Part shown: piece after piece, positions 1-8,993 of the stretch
Layout of the letters: the number at the start of each line of letters is the position of its first letter
Numbering within the stretch: the first letter of the stretch is position 1
Source: Streptomyces coryli
GTDB lineage: Bacteria > Actinomycetota > Actinomycetes > Streptomycetales > Streptomycetaceae
Assembly: GCF_011044975.1 (NCBI RefSeq)
Contig: NZ_JAAKZV010000062.1
Coordinates: 1-35,491 of the forward strand
Length of the DNA: 35,491 nt
Direction: 5' to 3'
Translations under genes and position numbers: made by a program
Notes under the pieces: generated by a model
What the model saw: only the letters and a program-made list of their open reading frames with translations
Told to the model about the DNA's origin: nothing
Databases searched by the model: none

Positions 1-29
1 GTTGGGGGAAGGAGAGGTGGGCTCGGGGC

Positions 30-355
30 TCAGGGGGTGGCGCATGCCTCGGCGATGGACAGGCTGTTCTCGTAGAGGTGGTGGCGGGTGATGCGGCCGT
101 CCTCGACGATGAGGTGTCGATGGAGGCGCGTGCGGCCTCGGCCACCGTGTGCGCGGCCAGCTCCCTGACCTGGGCGGCGTATTCGGCCCCGGTGGAGTGC
201 GGCCGGATCCATGGGACGACGGGATTCTCGGCAAGCAGCCAGTCGACGTGGTCCGCGAAGAGCTCCTCGAGCCGCTCGACATCCTGGACGACGTGACTCC
301 TCAGGCCGATCTCGCTGACGCCGACTACGCTGCCGTAGTCACGAAGCCTGGTCGA
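30..355 (-). pseudogene. Broken SnoaL-like / NTF2-fold protein gene
   Basis: On the minus strand one frame reads a SnoaL-like middle section (DVERLEELFADHVDWLL, then ENPVVPWIRP, then VRELAAHTVAEAARA). The typical C-terminus of the same family (HLIVEDGRITRHHLYEN, ending SIAEACATP and a stop at 30-32) lies in a different frame. The switch falls near 115-125, where roughly 25-40 residues expected between the two blocks are missing. The first frame runs back to an in-frame stop near 356-358 without an ATG, GTG or TTG, so the N-terminus is lost too. This looks like the remnant of a small polyketide-cyclase-like or ketosteroid-isomerase-like protein with an internal deletion plus frameshift. Family assignment is from recalled SnoaL patterns. 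A sequencing error could explain the frame change but not the missing middle. Confidence 0.5.
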
Positions 356-374
356 TTACGTCAGGGGTAACGGC

Positions 375-824
375 GTGACTGCCTCGATGAACTGGCCGGT
401 CTCGGTCAAGGCCGTGGCCCTGGATGCCCAAGAGCGCGTGCTCCTGCTGCAGAACGAACGGGAGGAATGGGAGCTACCCGGCGGCCGTCTGGAGCCCTCC
501 GACCCCACCCCAGAAGCCGCCCTGGAACGCGAGCTGCAGGAGGAGACCGGCTGGACCGTCAAAGCCGGCCCACTGCTGGACGTGTGGCTCTACCAGCCCT
601 TGCCGCACGCGCTTCCCGACCGCCGCGTGCTCATCGTCACCTATGGGTGCGTCGCGCTCACCCCCGAGGCGACACCCGTAATCAGCCACGAACACAAGCA
701 GATCGGCCTCTTCACGCCCGAGGAGGTGGCCACCCTCCGCCTGCCAGACGGCTACAAACGCTCAATCGCCACCTGGTGCCACCCGGCAGCGGAACGTGCC
801 CAGCCGCCCCCACTCCCCCCGTAG
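375..824 (+). CDS. NUDIX hydrolase
   Basis: A 149-residue single-domain protein with a complete Nudix box: GGRLEP near residues 36-41, then the REL-QEETGW helix, fitting the G-x5-E-x7-RE-x-EE-x-G pattern for Mg2+ binding and cleavage of nucleoside diphosphates linked to a moiety X. The N-terminal strand (VSVKAVALDAQERVLLLQNE) and the tryptophan before the box are typical. The substrate cannot be read from sequence; ADP-ribose, 8-oxo-dGTP or an NDP-sugar are all possible. The start is the GTG at 375; an in-frame ATG at 387 (MNWPVSVKAV) is an equally good choice and starts closer to the conserved strand. The gene converges on bkdH, with a 98-nt gap holding a truncated palindromic repeat. Confidence 0.85.
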   Translation: MTASMNWPVSVKAVALDAQERVLLLQNEREEWELPGGRLEPSDPTPEAALERELQEETGWTVKAGPLLDVWLYQPLPHALPDRRVLIVTYGCVALTPEATPVISHEHKQIGLFTPEEVATLRLPDGYKRSIATWCHPAAERAQPPPLPP

Positions 825-841
825 AAAGCCTCCCGTTTCCC

Positions 842-895
842 GCACCGGGCCAGGCGCAGGACGGCGACGCGGCCGTCACCATCCGATGCCAAGCC
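842..895 (+). repeat. Truncated copy of a dispersed palindromic element
   Basis: This 54-nt stretch between the convergent NUDIX and bkdH genes aligns with 35285-35339 at the other end of the window. The last 35 nt (861-895 against 35305-35339) differ at two positions. The final 21 nt (875-895) are also a perfect reverse complement of 35360-35380. Here only one arm is present; at the right end the two arms form a large hairpin. It is non-coding and its function is unknown. Confidence 0.7.
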
Positions 896-922
896 ATCCG
901 CCGCCGCCCCGACCCGAAGGCG

Positions 923-2316
923 TCACAACTCCCGCAACAACACCGCCGGCTGCTCCACACAATCAGCCACAAACCGCAAGAAGGAGCCCGCCGTCCCCCC
1001 ATCACACACCCGGTGATCAAAGCTGAACGACAGCTGCACCACATGCCGCACCGCCAGCTCACCCCCATGCACCCACGGCTTCTCGACTATCCGGCCGACG
1101 CCGAGCATCCCCGCCTCGGGATGATTGAGGATCGGCGTGGAGCCGTCGACGCCGAAGACGCCGTAGTTGTTCAGCGTGAAGGTGCCTCCCGTGAGGTCCG
1201 AGGGAGAGAGCCGCCCGGCGCGCGCCGCCTCCGTCAGGCGGGCGAGTTCGGCGCTGAGTTGGGCGGCGCTGAGGGTGTGCGCGTCCCGTACCACCGGCAC
1301 GATGAGCCCGCGGTCGGTCTGCGCCGCGAAGCCGAGGTGTACGGCCGGGAGCCGGACTATCTCGCGGGCCTCGGCGTCCACCGTGGCGTTCAGCTCCGGA
1401 TGGCGGGCGAGCGCGGCGGTGGTGATCCGGCCGAGCAGCGCGAGCAGCGACACCTTCTCGCCGCCGGCGGCGTTCATCGCCCGGCGCGCGGCGAGCAGTT
1501 CGGTGGCATCGGCGTCCACCCAGCAAGTGGCATCGGGGATCTCGCGCCGACTGCGGCTGAGTTTGTCGGCAGTCGCACCGCGGATGCCGCGAAGCGGTAT
1601 GCGCTCCTCGGCAAGCTGCGGTTGCCGCCGCGCTACGGAGGCAGCATCCGGCACGGAGGCAGCATGCCGCACGTGACCAACCTGCTCAGCCGCAGCGGAC
1701 ACCGCCCGCTCCACATCGGCACGGAGTATGAGCCCACCCGGCCCGGAGCCCACCATCGCGGCAAGATCCAGCCCATGCTCGCGGGCCAACCGCCGCACGA
1801 GCGGCGAGATGACAGGGATAGGCCCAACAGCCCTGCCACTACGGTCGGCGCCCGCGTCCCGTACAGGCGTCACCGGGCGAGGAGGCGCGTCCACTCCTGA
1901 CGCCTCACCACCCGCCCGCACCCCCGGCATCGCGGCACCATTCCGTCGCCGACGCCGCCCCGCAGGAGCGCTCGTGCCATAGCCCACGAGCACATTCCCC
2001 GAGCCCTCATCCTCCGCGGCAGCCACCGCAGCCGCCCCGGCGGCAGACCCACTAGACCCGACAGGCCCATCACCAGCCACCGCCACCGAAACCAACGGCG
2101 CCCCCACCGGCACCTCCGTCCCCGGCTCCCCATGCGTCGCCGTAACAACGCCCGCATACGGGCAAGGGACCTCCACCGCCGCCTTGGCGGTCTCGACTTC
2201 CACCACCACCTGGTCGACCGCGACCGCATCCCCCGCCGACACCAGCCACCGAATAATCTCGGCCTCCGTCAGCCCCTCACCGAGGTCCGGCAGCGCGAAC
2301 TCCCGTACCTCCGCCA

Positions 2317-2317
<1 letters not shown>
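923..2317 (-). CDS. bkdH: Branched-chain 2-oxoacid dehydrogenase E2 (dihydrolipoyl acyltransferase)
   Basis: A 464-residue E2 acyltransferase that moves the acyl group from E1-bound thiamine diphosphate to CoA through a swinging lipoyl arm. Residues 1-80 are one lipoyl domain with the lipoylated lysine K45 in EVETAKA. About 90 residues of Ala/Gly/Pro-rich linker follow, then a peripheral-subunit-binding domain (PVISPLVRRLAREHG, about 168-206) that docks E1 or E3. The C-terminal catalytic domain ends in the hallmark DHRVCDGG, with H435 and D439 as acyltransferase residues. Its ATG shares one base with the bkdG stop, so the genes are translationally coupled. No E3 gene is nearby, so dihydrolipoamide dehydrogenase must come from elsewhere. 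Branched-chain specificity rests on gene order and the neighbouring bkdR; a phenylpyruvate or acetoin role is not excluded. Confidence 0.92.
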
Positions 2318-3371
<1,054 letters not shown>

Positions 3372-3375
<4 letters not shown>

Positions 3376-4529
3376 GCCTGCTCCCCCTCCGCCGCAGCCT
3401 GCGAGTCCTGCGCGGCCTGCAGCTCTTCCCGCAACTGCGCCCGCTGCTCGCGCAGCTGGGGCGTCGGCTCCGCGTATACGTGCTCGAAGAGCTCCATCGG
3501 GTCCAGCACCGCGTCCGCGTGCATCCGCTCGCGCATATCCGCCGCGAGCTTCTCCGCCGCCTCCGACGCCGCCTGCGCGGTCTCGTCGTCCAGCAGGCCG
3601 CGGGCCGTCAGCTCCTGCTCCACCAGGGCGATCGGGTCGTGGCCGCGCCACGTGGTGACCTCGTCGTCGGTGCGATAGCGGGTCGCGTCGTCGGCGTTGG
3701 TGTGGGCGTCCAGGCGGTACGTGATCGCCTCGATCAGCGTCGGGCCGTGGCCCGAGCGGGCCCGCTCGATCGCGCTGCCCAGGACCTCCAGCACCGCGGC
3801 CACGTCATTGCCGTCGACCAGGCGTCCCGGCATCCCGTAACCGACCGCCTTGTGCGCCAGGGACGGCGCCGCGGTCTGCTTCTCCAGCGGTACGGATATC
3901 GCGAAGCCGTTGTTCTGGACGAAGAAGACGACCGGGGCCTGCCAGACGGCGGCGAAGTTCAGCGCCTCGTGGAAGTCGCCCTCGCTGGTGCCGCCGTCGC
4001 CGACCATGGCGAGGGCGACCACGTCGTCGCCCTTGAGGCGGGCGGCGTGCGCGAGGCCGACAGCATGCGGCAGCTGGGTGGCCAGCGGCGTGCAAAGGGG
4101 CGCTATCCGCGAGGTCTTGGGGTCGTACCCGCTGTGCCAGTCGCCGCGCAGCAGCGTCAGCGCCGCGACCGGGTCGAGGCCGCGGGCCACGGCGGCGAGG
4201 GTGTCGCGATAGCTCGGGAACAGCCAGTCCTGCTCCGCGAGCACGCGGGCGGCGGCGATCTCGCAGGCCTCCTGCCCGGTGGTGGAAGGATAGACGGCGA
4301 GGCGGCCCTGGCGGGTGAGCGCGGTGGCCTGTTCGTTGTACCGCCGGCCGCGGATCAGGTCGACATGCAGCTCCTTGAGCAGGTCCGCGTCGACCGACGC
4401 GGCCGCCGGGGTGCCGAGCACGCGATACGGCTCGGCGTCGGGCAGCAGCGGGCCCGGGTCCATGCGCGGCTGCCAGGCCGGGGGCGGGGCCGGGTGATAC
4501 GCGCGGCCGTGAGCGGCGAGGACCGTCAT
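3372..4529 (-). CDS. bkdF: Branched-chain 2-oxoacid dehydrogenase E1 alpha
   Basis: A 385-residue E1 alpha subunit that binds thiamine diphosphate and decarboxylates the 2-oxoacid. The cofactor motif GDGGTSEGDFHEALNF...QNN spans residues 177-207. Other family landmarks are YPSTTGQEACEIAA (about 80-93), FPSYRDTLAAVARG (about 104-117) and the loop TYRLDAHTNADDATRYR, equivalent to the region phosphorylated in mitochondrial enzymes. The ATG at 4529 follows an excellent ribosome site, AAGGAGGTGG, 5 nt upstream. The longer open frame reaching 4766 would run into the divergent bkdR gene and has no family match. First gene of bkdFGH. A PaaR-type palindrome (4561-4574) sits in its leader and a DnaA box overlaps the likely -35 element. 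Confidence 0.93.
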
Positions 4530-4560
4530 GACGTCCACCTCCTTGTGGGTCTCCTCACCT

Positions 4561-4574
4561 ACCGATTGTTCGGT
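4561..4574. promoter_or_regulatory. PaaR-type palindromic operator in the bkdF leader
   Basis: ACCGATTGTTCGGT is a near-perfect inverted repeat (ACCGA / TCGGT arms). It differs by one base from 11407-11420 (ACCGATCATTCGGT, after a C/T and G/A step in the centre) or by one base from the paaA site read on the minus strand (ACCGATCGTTCGGT). It lies 32 nt upstream of the bkdF ATG and just downstream of a weak minus-strand promoter guess (TTGTCC at 4612-4617, 18-nt spacer, TAGCCA at 4588-4593), a position suited to repression. The binding protein is inferred to be the TetR product encoded at 10788-11390. Confidence 0.6.
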
Positions 4575-4607
4575 CGAGGGCACATTTTGGCTACCGTCAC
4601 CGATGGC

Positions 4608-4631
4608 CTGTGGACAAACGGTTCTCCACAG
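4608..4631. promoter_or_regulatory. Pair of inverted DnaA-box-like 9-mers between bkdF and bkdR
   Basis: TGTGGACAA at 4609-4617 is the exact reverse complement of TTGTCCACA, the preferred DnaA box of Streptomyces. Four bases on, TTCTCCACA at 4622-4630 is a one-mismatch box in the opposite orientation. Together they make the inverted repeat CTGTGGA / TCCACAG (4608-4614, 4625-4631). The TTGTCC part may also serve as the bkdF -35 hexamer. The repeat could instead be the BkdR (Lrp-type) operator. Confidence 0.45.
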
Positions 4632-4675
4632 ACTGGAATGGATGCCGGACGTCCATGCAGGGGAGGTGGTAAAGC

Positions 4676-5209
4676 GTGGCCGACGAACAGATGGCAGAAC
4701 TCCCGGCCGACCGGCCACAACCCGCGCCGCAGCCCGGACCACAACCCGGACCGCACCCCCGCCCACCGCGCCCGCTGGACGACATCGACCGCGCGATCAT
4801 CCGCCTGCTCCGCGCCGACGGCCGCGCCTCGATCCGCTCGGTCGCCGAGCAGGTCCACGTCTCGCGCGCAAACGCCTACGCCCGGATCAACAGACTCCTC
4901 GACGACGGCGTGATCCGCGGCTTCACCGCCCGCGTCGACCAGGAGCGGGCGGGCCAGGGCACATCCGCGTACATAACTCTCAAAATCGTGCAGAACACCT
5001 GGCGCTCGGTCCGCGAGCAGCTCGAGCGGCTGCCCGGCGCCGCCCACATCGCCCTCGTCGGCGGCGACTTCGACGTGCTGCTGCTGGTCCACACCTCCGA
5101 CAACCGCGCCCTGCGTGACCTGGTCCTCACCAGAATCCAGGCCATCCCGGAGGTGCTGTCGACCCGTACGCTGCTGGTCTTCGAGGAAACAGATCTACAG
5201 GAGAACTGA
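4676..5209 (+). CDS. bkdR: Lrp/AsnC-family regulator of the bkd operon
   Basis: A 177-residue Lrp/AsnC regulator. After a proline-rich N-terminal extension of about 33 residues containing tandem QPGP units, a winged helix-turn-helix runs from LDDIDRAIIRLLRADGRAS through VSRANAYARINRLLDDGVI (about 34-80). It is followed by the RAM ligand-binding domain (YITLKIV onward, ending LLVFEETDL). The GTG at 4676 is preceded by GGGAGGTGG at 7 nt. Divergent orientation to bkdF is the arrangement known for BkdR next to bkdFGH in other streptomycetes, where it controls branched-chain amino acid breakdown and so precursor supply for fatty acids and polyketides. Its stop overlaps the next start by one base, so the VOC gene is co-translated. 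Confidence 0.88.
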   Translation: MADEQMAELPADRPQPAPQPGPQPGPHPRPPRPLDDIDRAIIRLLRADGRASIRSVAEQVHVSRANAYARINRLLDDGVIRGFTARVDQERAGQGTSAYITLKIVQNTWRSVREQLERLPGAAHIALVGGDFDVLLLVHTSDNRALRDLVLTRIQAIPEVLSTRTLLVFEETDLQEN

Positions 5210-5604
5210 TGACAGAAGACCGCTGGCCGTTCATCCACCACATCGGCGTCTTCGTCTCGGACTACGACGCGAGCCTGCGCTTCTACTCGGCGGCCCTGGA
5301 GCCGCTGGGCGTCATCGCCGCCGGCGAGGCCGAGGGCGGCGTGGAGTTCTGGGAGAAGGACCGGGACACCCCGTCCATCGGCATCGCCCCGGTGCAGGGC
5401 GACGACCCGGTCACCCGCGGGGTGCACATCGGCTTCACCGCCGCCGACCGGGCGGCCGTGGACGCTTTTTACGAGGCGGCGCTGGCGGCGGGCGGCGTAT
5501 CGCGGCACGCGCCGCGGCTGTGGCCCGACTACCGCGCCTACTGCGCTTTCGTGAGCGACCCCGACGGCAACAACATCGAGGCGCTGCACAAGGAGACGAC
5601 CTAG
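5209..5604 (+). CDS. VOC-superfamily (glyoxalase / dioxygenase fold) protein
   Basis: A 131-residue single-domain vicinal-oxygen-chelate protein. It has paired beta-alpha-beta-beta-beta modules: HHIGVFVSDYDASLRFYSAAL at the N-terminus with a likely metal-ligand His, GVHIGFTA in the middle, and FVSDPDGNNIEALHKE at the C-terminus with the usual last-strand glutamate. These three residues fit the metal triad of glyoxalase I, dioxygenases and fosfomycin-resistance-type enzymes. The ATG shares one base with the bkdR stop (TGATG), indicating translational coupling. The substrate is unknown. Co-expression with bkdR may hint at a role in 2-oxoacid or acyl-CoA metabolism, but that is speculation. Confidence 0.85.
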   Translation: MTEDRWPFIHHIGVFVSDYDASLRFYSAALEPLGVIAAGEAEGGVEFWEKDRDTPSIGIAPVQGDDPVTRGVHIGFTAADRAAVDAFYEAALAAGGVSRHAPRLWPDYRAYCAFVSDPDGNNIEALHKETT

Positions 5605-5632
5605 GCCAGGTAAGGAGACGGCCCAGGCCGGT
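5590..5632 (+). repeat. Short imperfect tandem duplication
   Basis: Two adjacent units of 22 and 21 nt, both beginning AAGGAGACG and containing AGGCC, at 5590-5611 and 5612-5632. They differ at about three positions plus one indel. The first unit spans the stop codon of the VOC gene; the second ends just before the desA promoter. Probably a replication-slippage product. Confidence 0.6.
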
Positions 5633-5643
5633 TGAAGTAGGAC

Positions 5644-5676
5644 GGGTTACTAAGGTTAGGCTTACCTAAGTAACCC
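5644..5676. promoter_or_regulatory. Iron box (DmdR/IdeR operator) and desA promoter
   Basis: TAAGGTTAGGCTTACCTAA at 5651-5669 closely matches the actinobacterial iron box TTAGGTTAGGCTCACCTAA bound by iron-loaded DmdR/IdeR. The similarity extends into a 33-bp imperfect palindrome with GGGTTACT and AGTAACCC outer arms. A plausible promoter has TTGAAG at 5632-5637 and TAGGCT at 5657-5662, so the repressor would cover the -10 region. This explains iron-repressed control of desABCD, whose first ATG lies 33 nt downstream of the box. Confidence 0.9.
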
Positions 5677-5702
5677 GCCCTACGTCGTGAGGACACGCCT
5701 CC

Positions 5703-7190
5703 ATGAGGTCCCCCCACCTGCTCAACGACCGAACTGCCGAGGACTACCGCCGTACGGTCTCCGCAGGCGTCGAGCGCGTCGCCGCCCGACTGGCCCATGT
5801 CGACCGCCCGTTCACCGGAGTCTCGCCCCCAGATCTCGCCCCGCTGGTCGACGCCGTCGACCTGGAGCGGCCGCTGCCCGACGCCGCCGACGCGCTCGCC
5901 GAGCTGGACCGGCTCTATCTGCGCGACGCCGTCTACTTCCACCACCCCCGCTACCTCGCCCACCTCAACTGCCCGGTCGTCATCCCGGCCGTCCTCGGCG
6001 AGGCCGTGCTCTCCGCCGTCAACTCCTCCCTCGACACATGGGACCAGAGCGCCGGCGGCACCCTCATCGAGCGCCGCCTGATCGACTGGACCGCCGAGCG
6101 GATCGGCCTCGGCCCCGGCGCCGACGGCGTCTTCACCTCCGGCGGCTCCCAGTCCAACCTCCAGGCCCTGCTGCTCGCCCGCGACGAGGCCTGCGACGCG
6201 GTCCGTAAGGAAGAAGGCGCCGAGCTGCGCACCGCCGAGATCCTGCCCCGGCTGCGCATCCTCGCCTCCGCGGACGGCCACTTCTCCGTACGCAAAGCCG
6301 CCGCCGTCCTCGGCCTCGGCTACGAGGCGGTGATCCAGGTGCCGTGCGACGAGCACCGGCGGATGCAGCCCGCGGCGCTCGCCGCCGAACTGGCCCGGCT
6401 GCAGCGCGAGGGCCTGGTGCCGATGGCCGTCGCCGCCACCGCCGGCACCACCGACTTCGGCAGCATCGACCCGCTGCCGCAGATCGCCGGGCTCTGCGCC
6501 GGGTACGGCGTCTGGCTGCACGTGGACGCCGCGTACGGCTGCGGGCTGCTGGTCTCGGACCGGCGCCGGCACCTCCTGGACGGCATCGAACGGGCCGACT
6601 CGGTGACCGTCGACTACCACAAGTCCTTCTTCCAGCCGGTCAGTTCGTCCGCCGTCCTGGTCCGCGACCGGGCCACCCTGCGGCACGCTACGTACCACGC
6701 GGACTACCTCAATCCGGAGCGGATGGCCGCCGAGCAGATCCCCAATCAGGTCGACAAATCGCTCCAGACCACCCGCCGCTTCGACGCGCTCAAGCTCTGG
6801 CTGACGCTGCGCATCATGGGCGCCGACGGCATCGGCGAGCTCTTCGACGAGGTCTGCGACCGCGCCGCCCACGGCTGGCGGCTGCTGGCGTCCGACCCGC
6901 GCTTCGAGGTCGTCGTCGAGCCGCAGCTCTCCACCCTCGTCTTCCGTTACGTGCCCGAGGACGAGGCCGCGCCCCCCGAACTCGCCGACGCCGCCAATCT
7001 GCACGCCCGGCAGGCGCTCGCCGCCGCCGGCACCGCCGTCGTGGCCGGCACCAAGGTCGACGGCCGCGACCACCTGAAGTTCACCGTGCTCAACCCCGCG
7101 ACCAGCCTCGACGACATCGCCGCCGTCCTGGACCTGATCGCCGAGCACGCCTCCGCCTATGTGGGAGAAGCCCTTGTCCGCGCAGCCTGA
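5703..7190 (+). CDS. desA: DesA, PLP-dependent lysine decarboxylase of desferrioxamine synthesis
   Basis: A 495-residue group II pyridoxal-phosphate decarboxylase (fold type I) that converts L-lysine to cadaverine, the first step to desferrioxamines E and B. Seen in sequence: [17 protein letters not shown] (about 144-160), which holds the phosphate; HVDAAYGCG with D275 pairing to the pyridine nitrogen; and [17 protein letters not shown] with the Schiff-base lysine K307. The N-terminal [20 protein letters not shown] and [10 protein letters not shown] are family signatures. ATG at 5703 is preceded by a GTGAGGA ribosome site. First gene of desABCD; its end overlaps the start of desB. Identity as DesA rests on the complete operon and iron box as well as on similarity to diaminobutyrate/glutamate decarboxylases. 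Confidence 0.93.
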   Translation: MRSPHLLNDRTAEDYRRTVSAGVERVAARLAHVDRPFTGVSPPDLAPLVDAVDLERPLPDAADALAELDRLYLRDAVYFHHPRYLAHLNCPVVIPAVLGEAVLSAVNSSLDTWDQSAGGTLIERRLIDWTAERIGLGPGADGVFTSGGSQSNLQALLLARDEACDAVRKEEGAELRTAEILPRLRILASADGHFSVRKAAAVLGLGYEAVIQVPCDEHRRMQPAALAAELARLQREGLVPMAVAATAGTTDFGSIDPLPQIAGLCAGYGVWLHVDAAYGCGLLVSDRRRHLLDGIERADSVTVDYHKSFFQPVSSSAVLVRDRATLRHATYHADYLNPERMAAEQIPNQVDKSLQTTRRFDALKLWLTLRIMGADGIGELFDEVCDRAAHGWRLLASDPRFEVVVEPQLSTLVFRYVPEDEAAPPELADAANLHARQALAAAGTAVVAGTKVDGRDHLKFTVLNPATSLDDIAAVLDLIAEHASAYVGEALVRAA

Positions 7191-8448
7191 GCCCCGGATC
7201 CACGACTTCGTCGCCATCGGCCTGGGCCCCTTCAACCTGGGCCTGGCCTGCCTGACCGCCCCGCTGGACGACCTCGACGGCGTCTTCCTGGAGCGCAAGC
7301 CGGACTTCGACTGGCACTCCGGGATGTTCATCGAGGGCAGCCATCTGCAGACGCCGTTCATGTCGGACCTGGTCACCCTCGCCGACCCGACGTCGCCGTA
7401 CAGCTTCCTCAACTACCTCAAGCAGACCGGCCGGCTCTATCCCTTCTACATCCGGGAGAGCTTCTATCCGCTGCGCGAGGAGTACAACGACTACTGCCGC
7501 TGGGCCGCCGCCCAGCTGCCGAACATCCGCTTCGGCCAGGAGGTGGCGTCGGTCTCGTACGACGAACGTGTCTACTCCGTCCGTACTCAGGATGCGGTGC
7601 ACCGGGGCCGGCGGCTCGTTCTCGGCACCGGCACCCCGCCATACATCCCGGAGCCCTGCCGCGGCCTCGGCGGCGATCTGCTCCACAACGGCCGCTATCT
7701 GCACCACAAGGAGGCGCTGCAGGCCAAGGAGTCGATCACGATCGTCGGCAGCGGGCAGAGCGCCGCCGAGATCTATTACGACCTGCTGCAGGACATCGAC
7801 GGCCGCGGCTACCGGCTGAACTGGGTCACCCGCTCCCCGCGCTTCTTCCCGCTGGAGTACACCAAGCTGACGCTGGAGATGACCTCGCCGGAGTACATCG
7901 ACTACTTCCACGCGCTGCCCGCGCCGGACCGCGAGCGGCTCGGTGCCGCGCAGAAGCAGCTCTACAAGGGCATCAACTCCGAGCTGATCGACGGCATCTT
8001 CGACCTGCTGTACGCGAAGTCCCGGCGCGGCCCGGTGCCGACCCGGCTGCTCACCAACACCGCGCTGGTCTCGGCGTCGTACGAGAACGGGGCCTACACG
8101 CTCGGGCTGCGGCACGAGGAGCAGGGCCGGGACTTCGAGCTGGCGACCGAGGGGCTCGTGCTGGCCACCGGATACAGCTATCAGGAGCCGGAGTTCCTGG
8201 CCGGGGTGCGGGACCGGATCGCGCGCGACGACCGCGGCCGCTTCGCCGTCTCCCGCGACTACGCCATCGACCGCGCCGGCTCGGAGATCTACGTGCAGAA
8301 CGCCGAGCTGCACACCCACGGCTTCGCCGCCCCCGACCTCGGCATGGCCGCGTACCGGAACTCCTGCCTGATCCGGGAGCTCACCGGTCGCGAGGTCTAT
8401 CCGATCGAGAAGTCCATCGCTTTCCAGGAGTTCGGAGCGCCGGCATGA
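7174..8448 (+). CDS. desB: DesB, FAD-dependent cadaverine N-monooxygenase
   Basis: A 424-residue flavoprotein N-hydroxylase of the lysine/ornithine N-oxygenase family (relatives of IucD and PvdA) that makes N-hydroxycadaverine. The N-terminal FAD motif is [19 protein letters not shown]; the NADPH motif is [18 protein letters not shown] near the middle; the C-terminal FATGY-type motif reads [27 protein letters not shown] and [10 protein letters not shown] match family signatures. Start: the TTG at 7174 has GGAG at 7164-7167, a good spacing, and desD in this operon also uses TTG. The alternative ATG at 7159 has no visible ribosome site and would add MWEKP. Either choice overlaps desA. The stop overlaps desC (ATGA). 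Confidence 0.92.
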   Translation: MSAQPEPRIHDFVAIGLGPFNLGLACLTAPLDDLDGVFLERKPDFDWHSGMFIEGSHLQTPFMSDLVTLADPTSPYSFLNYLKQTGRLYPFYIRESFYPLREEYNDYCRWAAAQLPNIRFGQEVASVSYDERVYSVRTQDAVHRGRRLVLGTGTPPYIPEPCRGLGGDLLHNGRYLHHKEALQAKESITIVGSGQSAAEIYYDLLQDIDGRGYRLNWVTRSPRFFPLEYTKLTLEMTSPEYIDYFHALPAPDRERLGAAQKQLYKGINSELIDGIFDLLYAKSRRGPVPTRLLTNTALVSASYENGAYTLGLRHEEQGRDFELATEGLVLATGYSYQEPEFLAGVRDRIARDDRGRFAVSRDYAIDRAGSEIYVQNAELHTHGFAAPDLGMAAYRNSCLIRELTGREVYPIEKSIAFQEFGAPA

Positions 8449-8993
8449 ATCTCTCCCTGCGCACCCTCGACCCCGCCGCCGACGCCGCGCTGCTGCACCG
8501 CTGGGTCACGCACCCCAAGGCCGCCTTCTGGCTGATGCAGGGGGCGAGTGTCGCGGACGTCGAGAAGGAGTACGCCCGCATCGCCGCCGACCCGTACCAC
8601 GACGCCTTCGTCGGCCTCGCCGACGGCGAGCCCGCCTTCCTCGTCGAGCGCTACGACCCCGCGCACCGCGAGCTGGACGGTGTCTACGCGGCCGAACCGG
8701 GCGATACCGGCATGCACTTCCTCACCGCGCCCGCCGGCCGCCCGGTGCACGGCTTCACCCGGGCCGTGATCACGCACGTCATGGAGTGGCTCTTCGCCGA
8801 CCCGGCGGTGCGCCGCGTCGTCGTCGAGCCCGATGCCCGTAACACCGCCGTGCACCGACTCAATGAGGCCGTCGGCTTCACCGTCGAGCGCACCGTCCGC
8901 CTGCCCGCCAAGGACGCGCTGCTGAGCTTCTGCACGCGGGAGCAGTTCGAGGCCGCCGCCACCGGCCCCGCCGTACGAGGAGCAATACGTTGA
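8445..8993 (+). CDS. desC: DesC, acyl-CoA N-acyltransferase (GNAT / AlcB type)
   Basis: A 182-residue GNAT-fold acyltransferase of the AlcB/RhbD siderophore branch. It acylates N-hydroxycadaverine with acetyl- or succinyl-CoA to form the hydroxamates. Family landmarks are the N-terminal [67 protein letters not shown], a [15 protein letters not shown] helix and [19 protein letters not shown], the acetyl-CoA-binding end of the fold. The start ATG overlaps the desB stop by four bases and has GGAG at 8434-8437. The stop overlaps the desD TTG start. Tight coupling suggests fixed stoichiometry. Confidence 0.92.
   Translation: MNLSLRTLDPAADAALLHRWVTHPKAAFWLMQGASVADVEKEYARIAADPYHDAFVGLADGEPAFLVERYDPAHRELDGVYAAEPGDTGMHFLTAPAGRPVHGFTRAVITHVMEWLFADPAVRRVVVEPDARNTAVHRLNEAVGFTVERTVRLPAKDALLSFCTREQFEAAATGPAVRGAIR

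Noticed and set aside
5601-7412. Minus-strand open frame antisense to desA
   Set aside because: Val/Gly/Asp/His-rich shadow of the GC-biased third positions of desA; it also covers the iron box and promoter.
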